Part shown: one piece after another, positions 20,583-30,552 of the stretch
Position numbering within the stretch: the first letter of the stretch is position 1
Layout: every line of letters starts with the position of its first letter
NCBI GenBank assembly: GCA_027488215.1
Contig: JAIYCB010000032.1
Span: 1-64,000 of the forward strand
Direction: 5' to 3'
Length of the DNA stretch: 64,000 nucleotides
Source of the DNA: Comamonadaceae bacterium
GTDB taxonomy: Bacteria; Pseudomonadota; Gammaproteobacteria; Burkholderiales; Burkholderiaceae_C
Made by a program: the position numbers and the translations under genes
Notes under the pieces: model-generated
What the model was told of the DNA's origin: nothing
Database searches by the model: none
What the model saw: the letters and a program-made list of their open reading frames with translations, nothing else

Positions 20583-20610
20583 AAAAAACCCGGCCAAGGC
20601 CGGGTTTTTT
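20583..20610. terminator. Bidirectional terminator after lysS
   Basis: CCCGGCC / GGCCGGG stem (20589-20595 with 20598-20604), flanked by six As and six Ts. It can terminate lysS and the convergent reverse-strand operon that ends at 20626. Confidence 0.88.
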
Positions 20611-20625
20611 GTGGGACAAGTTCGT

Positions 20626-20952
20626 TCAGGAGCGTCGGTCGGACGGCAAACGCGGCGCGTCTTCGACCACCTCGCGCACCTCCACGTCGACCACCTGATC
20701 GTCACGCGCATACGGTGCACCATGTCCTCTGGGGTGCTCAAAGCCTTGGCTGCTTGAAGCACGAAAGCCACCTTGCCTGAAGTTTTGTCGCATGGCGCTG
20801 AACTGCTGCCAGACCATCACCACCTGTGGCTTGCGGCCCGTCAACAGCCAACGAACCGTTGCATAAACGATGTAGCAGAGCAAGCCCAAGAGCAAGGCAG
20901 CCAGCAAAACCAGCCCGATCAGGCCCATGAAGATGCGCGCGATCCAGTTCAT
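20626..20952 (-). CDS. Small membrane protein of unknown function
   Basis: A 108-residue protein not recognised by family. Residues about 5-38 form one or two hydrophobic helices (MNWIARIFMGLIGLVLLAAL and continuing), then a polar QQFSAMRQNFRQGGFRASS segment and an acidic/basic tail (VVDVEVREVVEDAPRLPSDR). It starts 17 bases after the nagZ stop on the same strand and is the last gene before the terminator, so it is probably co-transcribed with nagZ. The clear transmembrane start and operon position support that it is real. Confidence 0.65.
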   Translation of the reverse strand: MNWIARIFMGLIGLVLLAALLLGLLCYIVYATVRWLLTGRKPQVVMVWQQFSAMRQNFRQGGFRASSSQGFEHPRGHGAPYARDDQVVDVEVREVVEDAPRLPSDRRS

Positions 20953-20969
20953 TCAAGTATCCAATCGGG

Positions 20970-22055
20970 TCAATGCAAACGGTCAAGCGCCTGCATGTAG
21001 TCGGCAGAGCGCACCAGCTCGTCCCAGGGGCGGGCGGCTGATCGGGGCAAGAGGTCCAAACGGCGCTCTTCACTCACCTCATTGGGCTGCCATTGGCCTT
21101 TGACTTGGGCTTCGGCCAATTGGTCAAGCACCTCGTCCAGTTCTGCGCCGCCGTTCACGGCAGAGCGGTTGCACAACAGGGCCAGATCGCACCCCGCGTG
21201 CAGCGCAGTGATCACGGCGTCTGTGTAGCTGAGCGTGCGCCCATCCATCTGGCGGGCAGCAGCCATCGACAGGTCGTCGGTGCAGACGACGCCCTGAAAT
21301 CCCAGCTGAGCGCGCAGGATGTCTTGCAGCCAGCGCGGCGAAAAGCCCGCCGGGCGGCTGTCCACTTTGCTGTAGATCACATGCGCAGGCATGACGGCCG
21401 TGAGCACGCTGGTGAGCCAACGGTAGGGCTGCGCGTCATCGGCCAGGATGTCTTTGAGGCTGCGCTTGTCGACGGGCAGGGCCACATGCGAATCGGCCTT
21501 GACGGCACCGTGCCCGGGAAAGTGCTTGCCACAGTTGCCCATGCCCGCTTGCAGCAGGCCTTGCATCAGGCTGCGTGCCAGCAGGCTCACCACGCGCGGG
21601 TCACGAGCAAAGGCGCGGTCGCCAATGACGCCGCTCTCGCCGTGGTCGAGGTCAAGCACAGGGGTGAAGCTGAAGTCCACGCCGCAAGCACGCAGCTCGC
21701 TGGCCAACACAAAGCCTGCCGAGGTGGCCGCTTCACAGGCCTTGAGCACGCCCGAGCCGGGCAGGCCCTTGTCGTCTTGCGCCCAAAGTTCGCCCAATGC
21801 GCGCATGGGCGGCAAATGGGTGAAGCCGTCGGAGCGAAAGCGCTGCACGCGCCCACCTTCGTGGTCCACCGCGATCAGCAGGTCAGGACGGATGCTTTTG
21901 ATGTCGGCACACAAGTCGGTGAGCTGCGCACGGCTGTGCCAGTTGCGACCAAACAAAATCATGCCGCCCACCAAGGGGTTGGCCAGGCGGCGGCGGTCCA
22001 CGACGGTCAGTTGATGGCCTTCGATGTCGATGATCAGGGGGGCGTGGATGCTCAT
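20970..22055 (-). CDS. nagZ: Beta-N-acetylhexosaminidase (cell-wall recycling)
   Basis: NagZ removes GlcNAc from anhydro-muropeptides in the cytoplasm during peptidoglycan recycling (glycoside hydrolase family 3). The 361-aa product has the LIAVDHEGGRVQRFR motif, KHFPGHGAVKADSHVALP with the catalytic His-containing loop, and the nucleophile region GVVCTDDLSMAAA. The ATG at 22055 (MSIHAPLIIDIEGHQL) is used; the upstream in-frame extension of 41 codons overlaps the acpS 3' end and is not family-like. It lies 37 bases after acpS. Confidence 0.95.
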   Translation of the reverse strand: MSIHAPLIIDIEGHQLTVVDRRRLANPLVGGMILFGRNWHSRAQLTDLCADIKSIRPDLLIAVDHEGGRVQRFRSDGFTHLPPMRALGELWAQDDKGLPGSGVLKACEAATSAGFVLASELRACGVDFSFTPVLDLDHGESGVIGDRAFARDPRVVSLLARSLMQGLLQAGMGNCGKHFPGHGAVKADSHVALPVDKRSLKDILADDAQPYRWLTSVLTAVMPAHVIYSKVDSRPAGFSPRWLQDILRAQLGFQGVVCTDDLSMAAARQMDGRTLSYTDAVITALHAGCDLALLCNRSAVNGGAELDEVLDQLAEAQVKGQWQPNEVSEERRLDLLPRSAARPWDELVRSADYMQALDRLH

Positions 22056-22092
22056 GGGCTGTTCTTTCAATATCGGGACGGACCCTGGCCAT

Positions 22093-22485
22093 TCAAGTGG
22101 TTTCCACCACGCAAAAACTCGCGGCGTATTCAGACTCGTCGGTGACGGTGATGTGGGCTTTGAGCCCTTTGGCTTCAAACCATTCTTTGAGCACGCCGTG
22201 CAACACGATGACCGGCTGCCCGCTGGGCAGCTTGCCCACCTCGCACAGCCGCCAGGTCATGGGCATGCGCATGCCCAGGCCAATGGCTTTGCTGAACGCC
22301 TCTTTGGCCGAGAAACGTGTGGCCAGATAGCGCACACCGCGCTCGGGCCAGCGGGCGCTGCGGGCTTTCCAAGTGGCCATTTCGGCGTCAGACAGCACCT
22401 TGGCGGCAAAACGCTCGCCGTGCTTGTCCAGGCTGGCCCGGATGCGGCGGATGTCGCAGATGTCGGTGCCGATGCCGTAGATCAT
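22093..22485 (-). CDS. acpS: Holo-[acyl-carrier-protein] synthase
   Basis: Transfers 4'-phosphopantetheine from CoA to the serine of acyl carrier protein. At 130 aa it has both family motifs: [16 protein letters not shown] with the magnesium-binding aspartate near residue 7, and [15 protein letters not shown] with the catalytic glutamate near residue 60. The start overlaps the pdxJ stop (ATGA). acpP, its substrate protein, lies about 10 kb away in the same window. Confidence 0.95.
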   Translation of the reverse strand: MIYGIGTDICDIRRIRASLDKHGERFAAKVLSDAEMATWKARSARWPERGVRYLATRFSAKEAFSKAIGLGMRMPMTWRLCEVGKLPSGQPVIVLHGVLKEWFEAKGLKAHITVTDESEYAASFCVVETT

Positions 22486-23231
22486 TTTTGCAGGCAGGCC
22501 AAATAGGCTTGCACCGTGGCGGCGTAACCCATCTCCAGCGCATCGGCCATGAAGGCGTGGCCGATCGAGACTTCTTGCAGGCCTTTGACCGCCGCAACAA
22601 AGGCGGGCAAGTTGTCACGGTTCAGGTCGTGCCCGGCGTTCAGGCCCAAGCCCGCTTGTGTGGCGGCAACGGCGGCATCGGCGTAGCGCTGCAGCTGCAT
22701 GGCTTGCGCTGGCGTGCCAAAGGCGGCGGCATAGGGCTCGGTGTAGAGCTCCACACGGTCAGCGCCAACAGCGCGGGCCGCAGCCATTTGTTCCGGCAGC
22801 GGGTCCATGAACAGGCTCACGCGCACACCCAGCGCCTTGCATTCATCGATCAGGGGTTTCAGGCGCTCGGCGTCTTGCGGAAAGGTCCAGCCGTGGTCGC
22901 TGGTGAACTGGCCTTCGCTGTCGGGCACAAAGGTCACCTGGTGCGGGCGAACGGCTCGCACATGGTCCATCAGATTGTGGAAGGGGTTGCCCTCGATGTT
23001 GAACTCGCGCTCGGGCCAGGCCTGCACGAGCGCGTGCAACTCGGGCACATCGCTGGCACGGATATGGCGCTCATCGGGCCGCGGGTGAATGGTGATGCCG
23101 CTCGCACCTGCTTGCAAGCACAACTCGGCCGCGCGGGTGATGCTGGGAATACCCAGATGGCGGGAGTTGCGCAGCAGCGCGACTTTGTTGACGTTGACCG
23201 AGAGGGCCACGCTTGATTCAGAAGTGTTCAT
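22482..23231 (-). CDS. pdxJ: Pyridoxine 5'-phosphate synthase
   Basis: Condenses 1-deoxyxylulose 5-phosphate and 3-amino-2-oxopropyl phosphate to pyridoxine phosphate, the last ring-closing step of the DXP-dependent vitamin B6 route. The 249-aa product has [40 protein letters not shown], and the acidic helix of ELYTEPYA. The N-terminal motif reads [11 protein letters not shown] rather than the VNIDHIATLRN of the E. coli enzyme, a variant I recall in other Burkholderiales. The ATG at 23231 overlaps the recO stop (ATGA). Confidence 0.94.
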   Translation of the reverse strand: MNTSESSVALSVNVNKVALLRNSRHLGIPSITRAAELCLQAGASGITIHPRPDERHIRASDVPELHALVQAWPEREFNIEGNPFHNLMDHVRAVRPHQVTFVPDSEGQFTSDHGWTFPQDAERLKPLIDECKALGVRVSLFMDPLPEQMAAARAVGADRVELYTEPYAAAFGTPAQAMQLQRYADAAVAATQAGLGLNAGHDLNRDNLPAFVAAVKGLQEVSIGHAFMADALEMGYAATVQAYLACLQK

Positions 23232-23977
23232 AAGGTTTGCAGGTCCAGCATCATCTGGCGGGTGCGCAAGGCGCCGACACCGCAATGGTAGTTGAGCATG
23301 AGTCGCAAGGGACGCTGCAGCTGCCCCAAGAGGTCAGCACACTCACGCAACAACGCCGCCAGCGGGTTCGCCGCATTCAAGGCGGCATGCAGTGCCAGCC
23401 ATTGCGCGCCACTCAGCCCCTGACGGCCATCATCAGGCACCCATTGCAAACCTGCCTCGGGGACCAAGGTGTAACGGTCCTCCGGTGAAAGCATTTGAAG
23501 GGTCAAGGTCTGTGAGTTGAGTGCAGGCAGCAAGCCCATCTCTTTGAGCAGCAGCAACTCAAATGCACGCAAGGCCCACTGCAGCGCATCGGGGTCGCCA
23601 CTGGCCAGCAGGCGCACAGCAGCGGCATACACCTCGAAAAGCTGCGGGTGCGGGTCGTCTCGCGCGGTCAGGCGCATCAGCAACTCATTGAGGTAATAAC
23701 CGGAGATGAGCGCCTCGCCCGTGGGCATGACGTGGCCGCCCACCCATTCGGCTGATTTGAGGGTGCGGATGTCACCGTCGCCACCAAAAGCCAGCGACAA
23801 AGGCTGCAAGGGCAGCAGCACAGGCCGAAAACCCGAGGTCGGGCGTTTGGCCCCTTTGGCCACCAGCGCCACGCGGCCGTGGTGGCGGGTGAAAACTTCC
23901 AGGATCAGGCTGGTCTCGCTCCAGTCGTAGCGGTGCAGCACATAGGCTGGCTCGTCTGCGATCCGCTTGGAGGCCAT
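23228..23977 (-). CDS. recO: DNA repair protein RecO
   Basis: RecO loads RecA onto single-stranded DNA together with RecR in RecF-pathway repair. The 249-aa product begins [20 protein letters not shown] followed by [20 protein letters not shown], the typical OB-fold start. It continues with [14 protein letters not shown] and a helical C-terminal domain. The ATG at 23977 is chosen; upstream codons lie in the era 3' region. There are 11 bases between the era stop and recO. No zinc-finger cysteines are seen, which is common for the proteobacterial form. Confidence 0.92.
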   Translation of the reverse strand: MASKRIADEPAYVLHRYDWSETSLILEVFTRHHGRVALVAKGAKRPTSGFRPVLLPLQPLSLAFGGDGDIRTLKSAEWVGGHVMPTGEALISGYYLNELLMRLTARDDPHPQLFEVYAAAVRLLASGDPDALQWALRAFELLLLKEMGLLPALNSQTLTLQMLSPEDRYTLVPEAGLQWVPDDGRQGLSGAQWLALHAALNAANPLAALLRECADLLGQLQRPLRLMLNYHCGVGALRTRQMMLDLQTL

Positions 23978-23988
23978 TGGCGGTGAGA

Positions 23989-25044
23989 TTACTCGTAGCC
24001 GAAGCTGCGCACGCGCGCTTCGTCGTCGGCCCAGCCCGAACGGACTTTGACCCACAGCTCGATGAACACCTTGGCGTCCAGCAGCTTTTCCAGCTCGACG
24101 CGGGTCTCGGTGCCGATGCGCTTGAGTTTTTCGCCCTTGTCACCGATCACCATGGCCTTGTGGCCTTCGCGCTCGACCACGATGGTGGCCGCAATGCGCA
24201 GCATGCGTTTGGACGTGCGCCCAGCCTCTTCCTCAAATTTGTCGATCACCACCGTGGAGGTGTAAGGCAGCTCGTCACCCGTCAGGCGGAAGAGCTTTTC
24301 GCGCACCATTTCACTGGCGAGGAACTTCTCGCTGCGGTCGGTGAGTTCGTCCTCGGCATGCCACCAAGGCTGCTCGGGCAGGTTTTTTTCGCAAATGCCC
24401 AGCAGGCGCTCAATGTCCTTAGGCTGCTTGGCCGACATGGGCACGAACTCGGTGAAAGCATGACGCTCTTGCATGCTTTGCAGCCAAGGCGCAATGTCAC
24501 CACGGCGATGCACATTGTCGAGCTTGTTGGCCACCAGCAAAACCGGAATACCGGACTTGAGCAGGTCGAGCACCTTGGCGTCAGCCGTCGTGAAACTGCC
24601 GGCCTCAACCACGAACAGCACCAGGTCCACATCGCTCACCGCGCCGACCACGGTCTTGTTGAGCGACTTGTTGAGCGCGGTGCCATGGACGGTCTGGAAA
24701 CCGGGTGTATCGACGAATACATACTGGGCGGTGCCCTGGGTGCGGATGCCGGTGATGCGGTGGCGCGTGGTTTGGGCTTTGCGCGAAGTGATGCTGATTT
24801 TTTGACCCACCAAGGCGTTGAGCAAGGTGGACTTACCCACGTTGGGCTTGCCCACAATGGCCACCAGGCCGCAGCGCTGGCCTTCCACCGGCACAGGCGG
24901 GAGGGCGGCAGCGATCGGTGGCAACGCGGCGTCCTCCGACGCATTGCGTGGCTGGATGGTCACGCCCGCGATTTGTACCGGGCGGCGCATGGTTTGCTCA
25001 TGCGAGGTGTGCCCCGAGTCATTGGATTTTTGGTCGGTGCTCAT
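23989..25044 (-). CDS. era: GTPase Era with an N-terminal extension
   Basis: Era is a GTPase that binds 16S rRNA during 30S maturation. G-motifs are visible: GKPNVGKST (G1), DTPGFQ (G3), NKLD (G4). The C-terminal KH RNA-binding domain contains [20 protein letters not shown] and ends [20 protein letters not shown]. At 351 aa it is about 50 residues longer than usual; the surplus is a polar N-terminal stretch before [14 protein letters not shown]. The ATG at 25044 overlaps the rnc stop (ATGA), which supports the long form. Confidence 0.95.
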   Translation of the reverse strand: MSTDQKSNDSGHTSHEQTMRRPVQIAGVTIQPRNASEDAALPPIAAALPPVPVEGQRCGLVAIVGKPNVGKSTLLNALVGQKISITSRKAQTTRHRITGIRTQGTAQYVFVDTPGFQTVHGTALNKSLNKTVVGAVSDVDLVLFVVEAGSFTTADAKVLDLLKSGIPVLLVANKLDNVHRRGDIAPWLQSMQERHAFTEFVPMSAKQPKDIERLLGICEKNLPEQPWWHAEDELTDRSEKFLASEMVREKLFRLTGDELPYTSTVVIDKFEEEAGRTSKRMLRIAATIVVEREGHKAMVIGDKGEKLKRIGTETRVELEKLLDAKVFIELWVKVRSGWADDEARVRSFGYE

Positions 25045-25739
25045 GCGGCGCTTTCAGATTTCAGGTACAGCAGCATGGCAGCAGCTGCTGCTTGTTCGGC
25101 TGCGCGACGCGACGCGCCCGAGCCTTGTTGGGTTTGGCGCAGCTCAGTCACTTCGCACGAGACCTCGAACTGCTGGCGGTGCGCCGCGCCGGAGGTGCCG
25201 ACCACGGTGTATTTGGGCAGCGCGAGCTTGCGCCCTTGCAGCCACTCTTGCAGCTCGGTCTTGGGGTCTTTGCCCACGGCCTGCATGTCGGGTTTGATGT
25301 CCACCTGGGCAAACAGGCGCTCGACCAGGGCCTGCGCGTCCTTGTAGCCACCATCCAGATAAACCGCACCAATGATGGCTTCCAGCGCATCGGCCAGGAT
25401 GGACGGACGGTTTTGACCACCCGAGCGCATCTCGCCTTCACCCAGACGCATCACTGCGGACAAGTCCAAGGTTTTGGCCAGTTGGTGCAGGGTGTCTTGT
25501 TTGACCAGGTTGGCGCGCACCCGTGACAAATCACCCTCGGGCAGGCTGGCCAGTTGCGCATAGAGCAAGTGTGCCACCGACAGGTTCAGCACCGAATCGC
25601 CCAAAAACTCCAGGCGCTCGTTATGGTCGGCACTGAAACTGCGGTGCGTCACTGCCTGCTGTAAAAGGCCTGGTTGGCGAAAAGCATGACCCAAACGGAT
25701 CTGCAATTCAGACAGTGCGGAAGATGCGGCCACACTCAC
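25041..25739 (-). CDS. rnc: Ribonuclease III
   Basis: Cleaves double-stranded RNA in rRNA and mRNA processing. The catalytic signature [12 protein letters not shown] and the second acidic motif [16 protein letters not shown] are present, followed by a C-terminal double-stranded RNA-binding domain ([20 protein letters not shown]). No ATG is available near the start. I use the GTG at 25739, one base after the lepB stop, giving 232 aa, close to the usual length. A TTG at 25775 or a GTG at 25733 are alternatives. The start is therefore uncertain; the identity is not. Confidence 0.93.
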   Translation of the reverse strand: MSVAASSALSELQIRLGHAFRQPGLLQQAVTHRSFSADHNERLEFLGDSVLNLSVAHLLYAQLASLPEGDLSRVRANLVKQDTLHQLAKTLDLSAVMRLGEGEMRSGGQNRPSILADALEAIIGAVYLDGGYKDAQALVERLFAQVDIKPDMQAVGKDPKTELQEWLQGRKLALPKYTVVGTSGAAHRQQFEVSCEVTELRQTQQGSGASRRAAEQAAAAAMLLYLKSESAA

Positions 25740-25740
25740 C

Positions 25741-26706
25741 TCAGTCAAACGCACCAATGCGCTTGAGGTTGCCAAAGTTCATCCACACAAAAAAGGCTTT
25801 TCCCACAATGTTGGCGTCCGGTACAAAACCGAAGAAACGAGAGTCCAGCGAGTTGTCGCGGTTGTCACCCATCATGAAATAGTGGCCTGCAGGCACCTTG
25901 CAGGTCACGCCTTCGACGGTGTAGTTGCAGTTCTCACGCCCGACAAATTGATCAGCCCCAGGCACAAAAGCAGGACGATCGTCGTCTTGCAGCGTTTGGT
26001 GGGGCTTGAGTCCCAAGGTTTCACGGCGGTGCTTGTGGTAACGCATGGTCGATTCGTCAAAGAAATCGGGCAGCACTTCGGTGGGCACGACCTTGCCGTT
26101 GATGGTCAGGCTTTTGTTCAAAAAAGCCACCTCGTCCCCGGGCAAGCCCACCACGCGCTTGATGTAGTCTACGCTGGGCTTGGGCGGGTAACGGAACACC
26201 ATCACATCACCACGTTGCACGGGTGTACCTTCGGTCACTTTGGTGTTGGCCACAGGCAGTCGTATGCCGTAGTGGTACTTGTTGACCAAAATCAGGTCGC
26301 CAATGTGCAGCGTAGGGATCATCGAGCCCGAGGGAATCTTGAAAGGCTCAAACAAAAAAGAGCGCAGCAAAAACACCACCACGATGACCGGGAAGAGACC
26401 TGCCGTCCAGTCCAGCCACCAAGGCTGCATGAGCAGCTTCTCGCGCGACTCGCGGATGTCGGTGTCGATCTTATCGATCCCCATTTTGTTCAACTCGGCG
26501 CGGCGCTGAGCGGTCTCAGCTTCGAGTTGCGCCACCGCTTTTTGGCGCTGCGGCAAGAACACGAAGCGCTCGGCCAGCCAATAAATGCCGGTGACCACGG
26601 TGGCCAAAAGCAGAAGCAGCGCAAAGTTGCCCTCGATGAAACCCAGGTACCAGCCACCGGCATACCCGACAAAAGCGGCCAACACCAAAGACGTTAAAAA
26701 TTGCAT
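25741..26706 (-). CDS. lepB: Signal peptidase I
   Basis: Inner-membrane serine protease that removes signal peptides from exported proteins. The 321-aa product has an N-terminal hydrophobic segment pair (about 5-45), a cytoplasmic loop and a second anchor (about 103-117). The catalytic serine is S128 in [10 protein letters not shown] and the lysine base is K183 in [26 protein letters not shown] is the C-terminal family motif. The ATG at 26706 shares one base with the lepA stop (TGATG). The lepA-lepB-rnc-era order is conserved in proteobacteria. Confidence 0.96.
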   Translation of the reverse strand: MQFLTSLVLAAFVGYAGGWYLGFIEGNFALLLLLATVVTGIYWLAERFVFLPQRQKAVAQLEAETAQRRAELNKMGIDKIDTDIRESREKLLMQPWWLDWTAGLFPVIVVVFLLRSFLFEPFKIPSGSMIPTLHIGDLILVNKYHYGIRLPVANTKVTEGTPVQRGDVMVFRYPPKPSVDYIKRVVGLPGDEVAFLNKSLTINGKVVPTEVLPDFFDESTMRYHKHRRETLGLKPHQTLQDDDRPAFVPGADQFVGRENCNYTVEGVTCKVPAGHYFMMGDNRDNSLDSRFFGFVPDANIVGKAFFVWMNFGNLKRIGAFD

Positions 26707-28514
26707 CAATCTTCCACCTGCAAAATGGCCAGAAACGCCTCTTGAGGCACTTCGACCGAACCAATCTGTTTCATCCGCTTTTTACCCGCTTTTTGCTTTT
26801 CCAGCAGTTTGCGTTTGCGCGTGATGTCGCCACCGTAGCACTTGGCCAGTACGTTCTTGCGCAAAGCCTTGATGGTTTCACGGGCAATGATGTTGGCGCC
26901 AATGGCGGCCTGAATCGCCACATCGAACATCTGGCGTGAAATGATCTCGCGCATTTTGGCGGCCACCGCACGACCGCGATACTGAGCTTGCGTGCGGTGC
27001 ACGATGATCGACAGCGCATCGACCTTTTCGCCGTTCAGCATGATGTCGACTTTGACCACGTCCGAAGCCCGGTACTCCTTGAACTCGTAGTCCATGGAGG
27101 CATAGCCACGGCTGACCGATTTGAGCTTGTCAAAAAAGTCGAGCACGATCTCGCCCAAGGGCATCTCGTAGGTCAGCATGACTTGACGGCCGTGGTAGGC
27201 CATGTTCATCTGCACGCCACGCTTTTGGTTGGCCAGCGTCATGACGGGGCCCACATAGTCTTGCGGCATGTACAGGTGCACGGTGACGATAGGCTCGCGG
27301 ATCTCCTGAAGCTTGCCCTGATCGGGCATTTTGGAGGGGTTCTCCACCATGATGACTTCGCCATCACCCTTGACCACTTCGTAGACCACGCTGGGCGCGG
27401 TGGTGATCAGGTCTTGGTCAAATTCGCGTTCCAGGCGCTCTTGCACGATTTCCATGTGCAGCAGCCCCAAGAAACCACATCGAAAGCCAAAGCCCAAGGC
27501 TTGTGAAACTTCAGGCTCGTAGTGCAGCGAGGCGTCGTTGAGTTTGAGTTTTTCCAGCGCATCGCGCAGCGCGTCGTATTGGTTGGCTTCTGTAGGGTAC
27601 AGCCCTGCAAACACCTGGGGCTGAATTTCCTTGAAACCCGGCAGGGCCTCTACAGCAGGCCCCAAGTTGTTGGGCAGCTTCTTTTCCAGGGTCACCGTGT
27701 CACCGACCTTGGCCGCCTGCAACTCTTTGATACCCGCAATGATGTAGCCCACCTCGCCCGCCTTGAGCGATTCGCGCGGCTGGTTGGCCGGCGTGAACAC
27801 GCCCAGACTGCCCGCTTCGTACACAGCATTGCTGGCCATCATGCGAATGCGCTCGCCTTTGATCAGCTGGCCATCGACCACACGCACCAGCATGACCACG
27901 CCCACGTAGCTGTCAAACCAGCTGTCAATGATCATGGCGCGCAAGGGTGCGTCAGGGTTGCCCTTGGGTGGCGGAATGCGGGCCACGACGGCTTCCAGGA
28001 TTTCCTCAATGCCCATGCCGGTCTTGGCCGAGCAAGGAATGGCGTCGGTCGCATCGATGCCAATCACGTCTTCCACTTCGGCACGGGCATTGTCAGGATC
28101 GGCATTGGGCAAGTCCATTTTGTTGAGCACCGGCACCACTTCCACACCCAGGTCGAGGGCTGTGTAGCAGTTGGCCACGGTTTGTGCTTCAACGCCCTGG
28201 CTGGCATCGACCACCAGCAAGGCACCTTCACATGCGGACAGTGAACGACTGACTTCATAAGAGAAGTCCACATGGCCAGGTGTGTCGATCAGATTCAGGT
28301 TGTAGACCTGACCGTCTTGGGCCTTGTATTGCAATGCAGCAGTCTGAGCTTTGATGGTGATGCCGCGCTCTTTCTCAATGTCCATCGAGTCAAGCACCTG
28401 CGCTTCCATGTCACGTGCTTCGAGACCACCGCACCTCTGAATCAAGCGATCGGCCAGCGTGGATTTGCCGTGGTCAATGTGGGCAATGATCGAAAAGTTT
28501 CTGATGTGATTCAT
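26706..28514 (-). CDS. lepA: Elongation factor 4 (ribosome back-translocase)
   Basis: LepA/EF4 is a translational GTPase that binds stalled or assembling ribosomes. The 602-aa product has the G1 motif AHIDHGKST, the switch-[24 protein letters not shown] (G4) and the LepA-specific C-terminal domain ending in [20 protein letters not shown]. The start is ATG 28514 rather than the TTG one codon upstream. It heads the lepA-nagZ operon but is separated from degP by nearly 500 bases and lies 39 bases after a hairpin terminator. Confidence 0.97.
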   Translation of the reverse strand: MNHIRNFSIIAHIDHGKSTLADRLIQRCGGLEARDMEAQVLDSMDIEKERGITIKAQTAALQYKAQDGQVYNLNLIDTPGHVDFSYEVSRSLSACEGALLVVDASQGVEAQTVANCYTALDLGVEVVPVLNKMDLPNADPDNARAEVEDVIGIDATDAIPCSAKTGMGIEEILEAVVARIPPPKGNPDAPLRAMIIDSWFDSYVGVVMLVRVVDGQLIKGERIRMMASNAVYEAGSLGVFTPANQPRESLKAGEVGYIIAGIKELQAAKVGDTVTLEKKLPNNLGPAVEALPGFKEIQPQVFAGLYPTEANQYDALRDALEKLKLNDASLHYEPEVSQALGFGFRCGFLGLLHMEIVQERLEREFDQDLITTAPSVVYEVVKGDGEVIMVENPSKMPDQGKLQEIREPIVTVHLYMPQDYVGPVMTLANQKRGVQMNMAYHGRQVMLTYEMPLGEIVLDFFDKLKSVSRGYASMDYEFKEYRASDVVKVDIMLNGEKVDALSIIVHRTQAQYRGRAVAAKMREIISRQMFDVAIQAAIGANIIARETIKALRKNVLAKCYGGDITRKRKLLEKQKAGKKRMKQIGSVEVPQEAFLAILQVED

Positions 28515-28552
28515 CAAGGAAATTCTGCAAGTGTTTGTGGATCAAGGATCCG

Positions 28553-28589
28553 GAAAAGAAAAAAGGGCGCGTCTGGTGTCGACGCGCCC
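28553..28589 (-). terminator. Reverse-strand hairpin with U-run just upstream of lepA
   Basis: A 9-base perfect stem GGGCGCGTC / GACGCGCCC (28565-28573 with 28581-28589). On the reverse strand a T-rich run follows (the complement of the A-rich stretch 28554-28564). It is a textbook intrinsic terminator for degP-side transcripts, or an attenuator in the lepA leader, because the lepA ATG is only 39 bases further on. Confidence 0.8.
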
Positions 28590-28705
28590 TGAACCAACAA
28601 TCTATGGCAACTGCGATAGTTGGGACTTCATTGTAGGCAAATTGGCCCATTCGCACAGCCCCAAAATCGCGCTTGGCAGGTCGTTGCTGCTATGCAACAA
28701 GAAAT

Positions 28706-28863
28706 TTATCAACAGCTTATCCACAAACCATCGAACAAGTGAATGAACAACTTGTGGGCTCTTTGTGGATCAACGGTGGACTCCTGCATGAATCCCGCAT
28801 GGTGAGTCCAGACCTGCTCTTTATGCCATGAATGGCGGTTCAAGACGTATGATTTTATCCAAA
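28706..28863. promoter_or_regulatory. DnaA-box-like cluster and nested palindrome
   Basis: TTATCAACA (28706-28714), a consensus TTATCCACA (28717-28725), an inverted TGTGGATCA (28764-28772) and TTATCCAAA (28855-28863). A second TTTGTGGATCAA copy lies at 28534-28545. ATCCACAAA (28719-28727) and TTTGTGGAT (28762-28770) are exact inverted repeats. Between them, ACAAGT (28735-28740) and ACTTGT (28750-28755) form an inner palindrome. Confidence 0.5.
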
Positions 28864-29007
28864 TTCGGTATGTGGCCATGGAAATGTTAGCAAACACAAA
28901 CTTCAGAAATATTTTCAATAAAGAGCCCGGCTGACGCCGAAAATGATGCTTAAGGCCAACAACCACAAAACAACAGGGGTTTCATGGTCTGAAGGACTTG
29001 ACAAGCA

Positions 29008-30474
29008 TCAGGGAGCTGGACGAATCAGCACATACTGCGCCCCATCACCTCGGCGAATCAGGACACTGACCGGCCGGGTCTTGTCAATTCGAGCCATCAA
29101 GGATTCGAAAACCTGAACCGAGTTCACTTCAGTGTTGGCCACCGCCAGGATCAAGTCGCCCTCGCGAATACCTGCGCGCGCTGCGGCATCCACGGCAGCG
29201 TCCACCCGCACCCCTGAGCGCACGCGTGCCTCTTTCTTTTGGGCCTCGGTCAAGTCACTCAAGCTCAGGCCCAAGTGGGCGACCTTGGCAGCCGGAGGTT
29301 TTTTCTCGGTGGCTGCCGTGGCGACTTTTTCCGGTTCGATTTCGGCCACGATGACCTTCAGATCCTTGGTTGAACCCCGGCGAAAGACCGTCAGGGAGAC
29401 CTGGCTGCCAGGTTTCGTATTGCCCACAGCTCGTGGCAAATCGGCCGGCTTTTCAATGGTCTTGCCATCAAAACGGGTAATGATGTCGCCCGCCTCGATG
29501 CCGGCTTTTTCAGCAGGTGAGCCTTCTTCCACGCCACGCACCAACACACCTTGGGCCTTGCCCAAGCCAATGGATTCGGCCACCTCTTTGGTCACTGGTG
29601 CAATTTGCACCCCGATGCGGCCACGGCTGACACGCCCCAAGGTGCGCAACTGCTCACTCACCCGCATGGCCTCGTCCATGGGAATGGCAAACGAGATGCC
29701 CATGAAACCACCCGATCGGGAATAGATCTGGCTGTTGATGCCCACCACCTCGCCGCGCATGTTGATCAATGGGCCGCCGGAGTTGCCCGGGTTGATGGCC
29801 ACATCGGTCTGAATAAAGGGCAAATAGTCACCTGTGTCGCGCTGCTTGGCGCTCACGATTCCTGCTGTGACCGTGTTCTCCAATCCAAAGGGTGAACCGA
29901 TGGCCATGACCCACTCGCCCACACGCAGGCGATTGACATCGCCCACTTTCACTGCGGGCAGTCCAGTGGCCTGGATTTTCACGACGGCCACATCGGTGCG
30001 TTTGTCAGCCCCCACAATGCGCGCCTTGAACTCGCGTTTGTCGGTCAGGGTCACCATGACTTCGTCGGCCCCCTCGACCACATGCGCGTTGGTCATGATG
30101 AAACCGTCAGCGCTCAGTATGAAACCGGAACCCACACCTCGGGGTTGGGCTTCTTGTTCTGGCCGGTTTTGACGTGGAGCTTGCCGAGGCGCATTGGGCA
30201 TGGGCACACCGAAAAAGCGCCGAAACAGTTCTTGCATTTCTTCGTCCTGGCCACCCGCTGCGGGGGTGCTTGGGCGCGCTTTTTCAAGGGTTCGGATGTT
30301 CACGACAGAAGGCCCGACCTGCTCCACCAAGTCAGTGAAGTCGGGTAAGCCACGCACCAAGGAGCCCGGAGCTTGCGCCAAGGCGGCAGACGTTGGTACG
30401 AAGGCCCATCCAGCCAACAGAGCGCTTGTCATCAAGGCCGTTGCGGCCGTTCTCGTCCATTTGTTGTTCAGCAC
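29008..30474 (-). CDS. DegP/MucD-type periplasmic serine protease
   Basis: HtrA-family protease and chaperone for misfolded envelope proteins. The 488-aa product has a signal peptide ending near PTSAALAQA, the catalytic triad H131 (TNAHVVEG), D161 (KRTDVAVVK) and S232 (NPGNSGGPL), and two PDZ domains (from about residues 275 and 390). The start is GTG at 30474, preceded at five bases by AAGGAGG, a much better start than the TTG-type extension upstream. In related genomes this gene (mucD) sits directly after rpoE-rseA-rseB; here the preceding gene is a small membrane protein after fabF. Confidence 0.94.
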   Translation of the reverse strand: MLNNKWTRTAATALMTSALLAGWAFVPTSAALAQAPGSLVRGLPDFTDLVEQVGPSVVNIRTLEKARPSTPAAGGQDEEMQELFRRFFGVPMPNAPRQAPRQNRPEQEAQPRGVGSGFILSADGFIMTNAHVVEGADEVMVTLTDKREFKARIVGADKRTDVAVVKIQATGLPAVKVGDVNRLRVGEWVMAIGSPFGLENTVTAGIVSAKQRDTGDYLPFIQTDVAINPGNSGGPLINMRGEVVGINSQIYSRSGGFMGISFAIPMDEAMRVSEQLRTLGRVSRGRIGVQIAPVTKEVAESIGLGKAQGVLVRGVEEGSPAEKAGIEAGDIITRFDGKTIEKPADLPRAVGNTKPGSQVSLTVFRRGSTKDLKVIVAEIEPEKVATAATEKKPPAAKVAHLGLSLSDLTEAQKKEARVRSGVRVDAAVDAAARAGIREGDLILAVANTEVNSVQVFESLMARIDKTRPVSVLIRRGDGAQYVLIRPAP

Positions 30475-30479
30475 AAAAG

Positions 30480-30486
30480 CCTCCTT
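30480..30486 (-). promoter_or_regulatory. Strong ribosome binding site that fixes the degP start
   Basis: The reverse strand reads AAGGAGG, five bases before a GTG. It supports GTG initiation at 30474 over a longer frame that has no such signal. Confidence 0.8.
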
Positions 30487-30552
30487 GTTGTGGTCAAAAC
30501 CGGTTTGAAGATGCGTGATAGATGCGGGCGAGCGTGGCCGTTTCAAGCTGCA

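Larger units (their letters stand above)
28515..29007. other. 493-base intergenic region upstream of lepA
   Basis: No convincing gene. The region is less GC-rich than its neighbours. It holds a reverse-strand hairpin terminator (28553-28589), several DnaA-box-like 9-mers, a nested palindrome (28719-28770), and a GATAAAATC sequence on the reverse strand near 28851-28859 that could be a -10 for lepA. A reverse 85-codon ORF at 28709-28966 has no recognisable features and spans these sites. Confidence 0.6.

Noticed and set aside
18908..20584. 558-codon reverse-strand ORF across lysS
   Set aside because: lysS is unambiguous on the plus strand; this frame is open only because of GC-biased third positions.
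28709..28966. 85-codon reverse-strand ORF upstream of lepA
   Set aside because: No ribosome site, no family pattern, and it overlaps the palindrome and DnaA-like boxes.
28515..29007. Chromosomal origin of replication
   Set aside because: Some DnaA-box-like sites are present, but there is no dnaA, dnaN, gyrB, rpmH or parAB nearby and box number is low for an origin.
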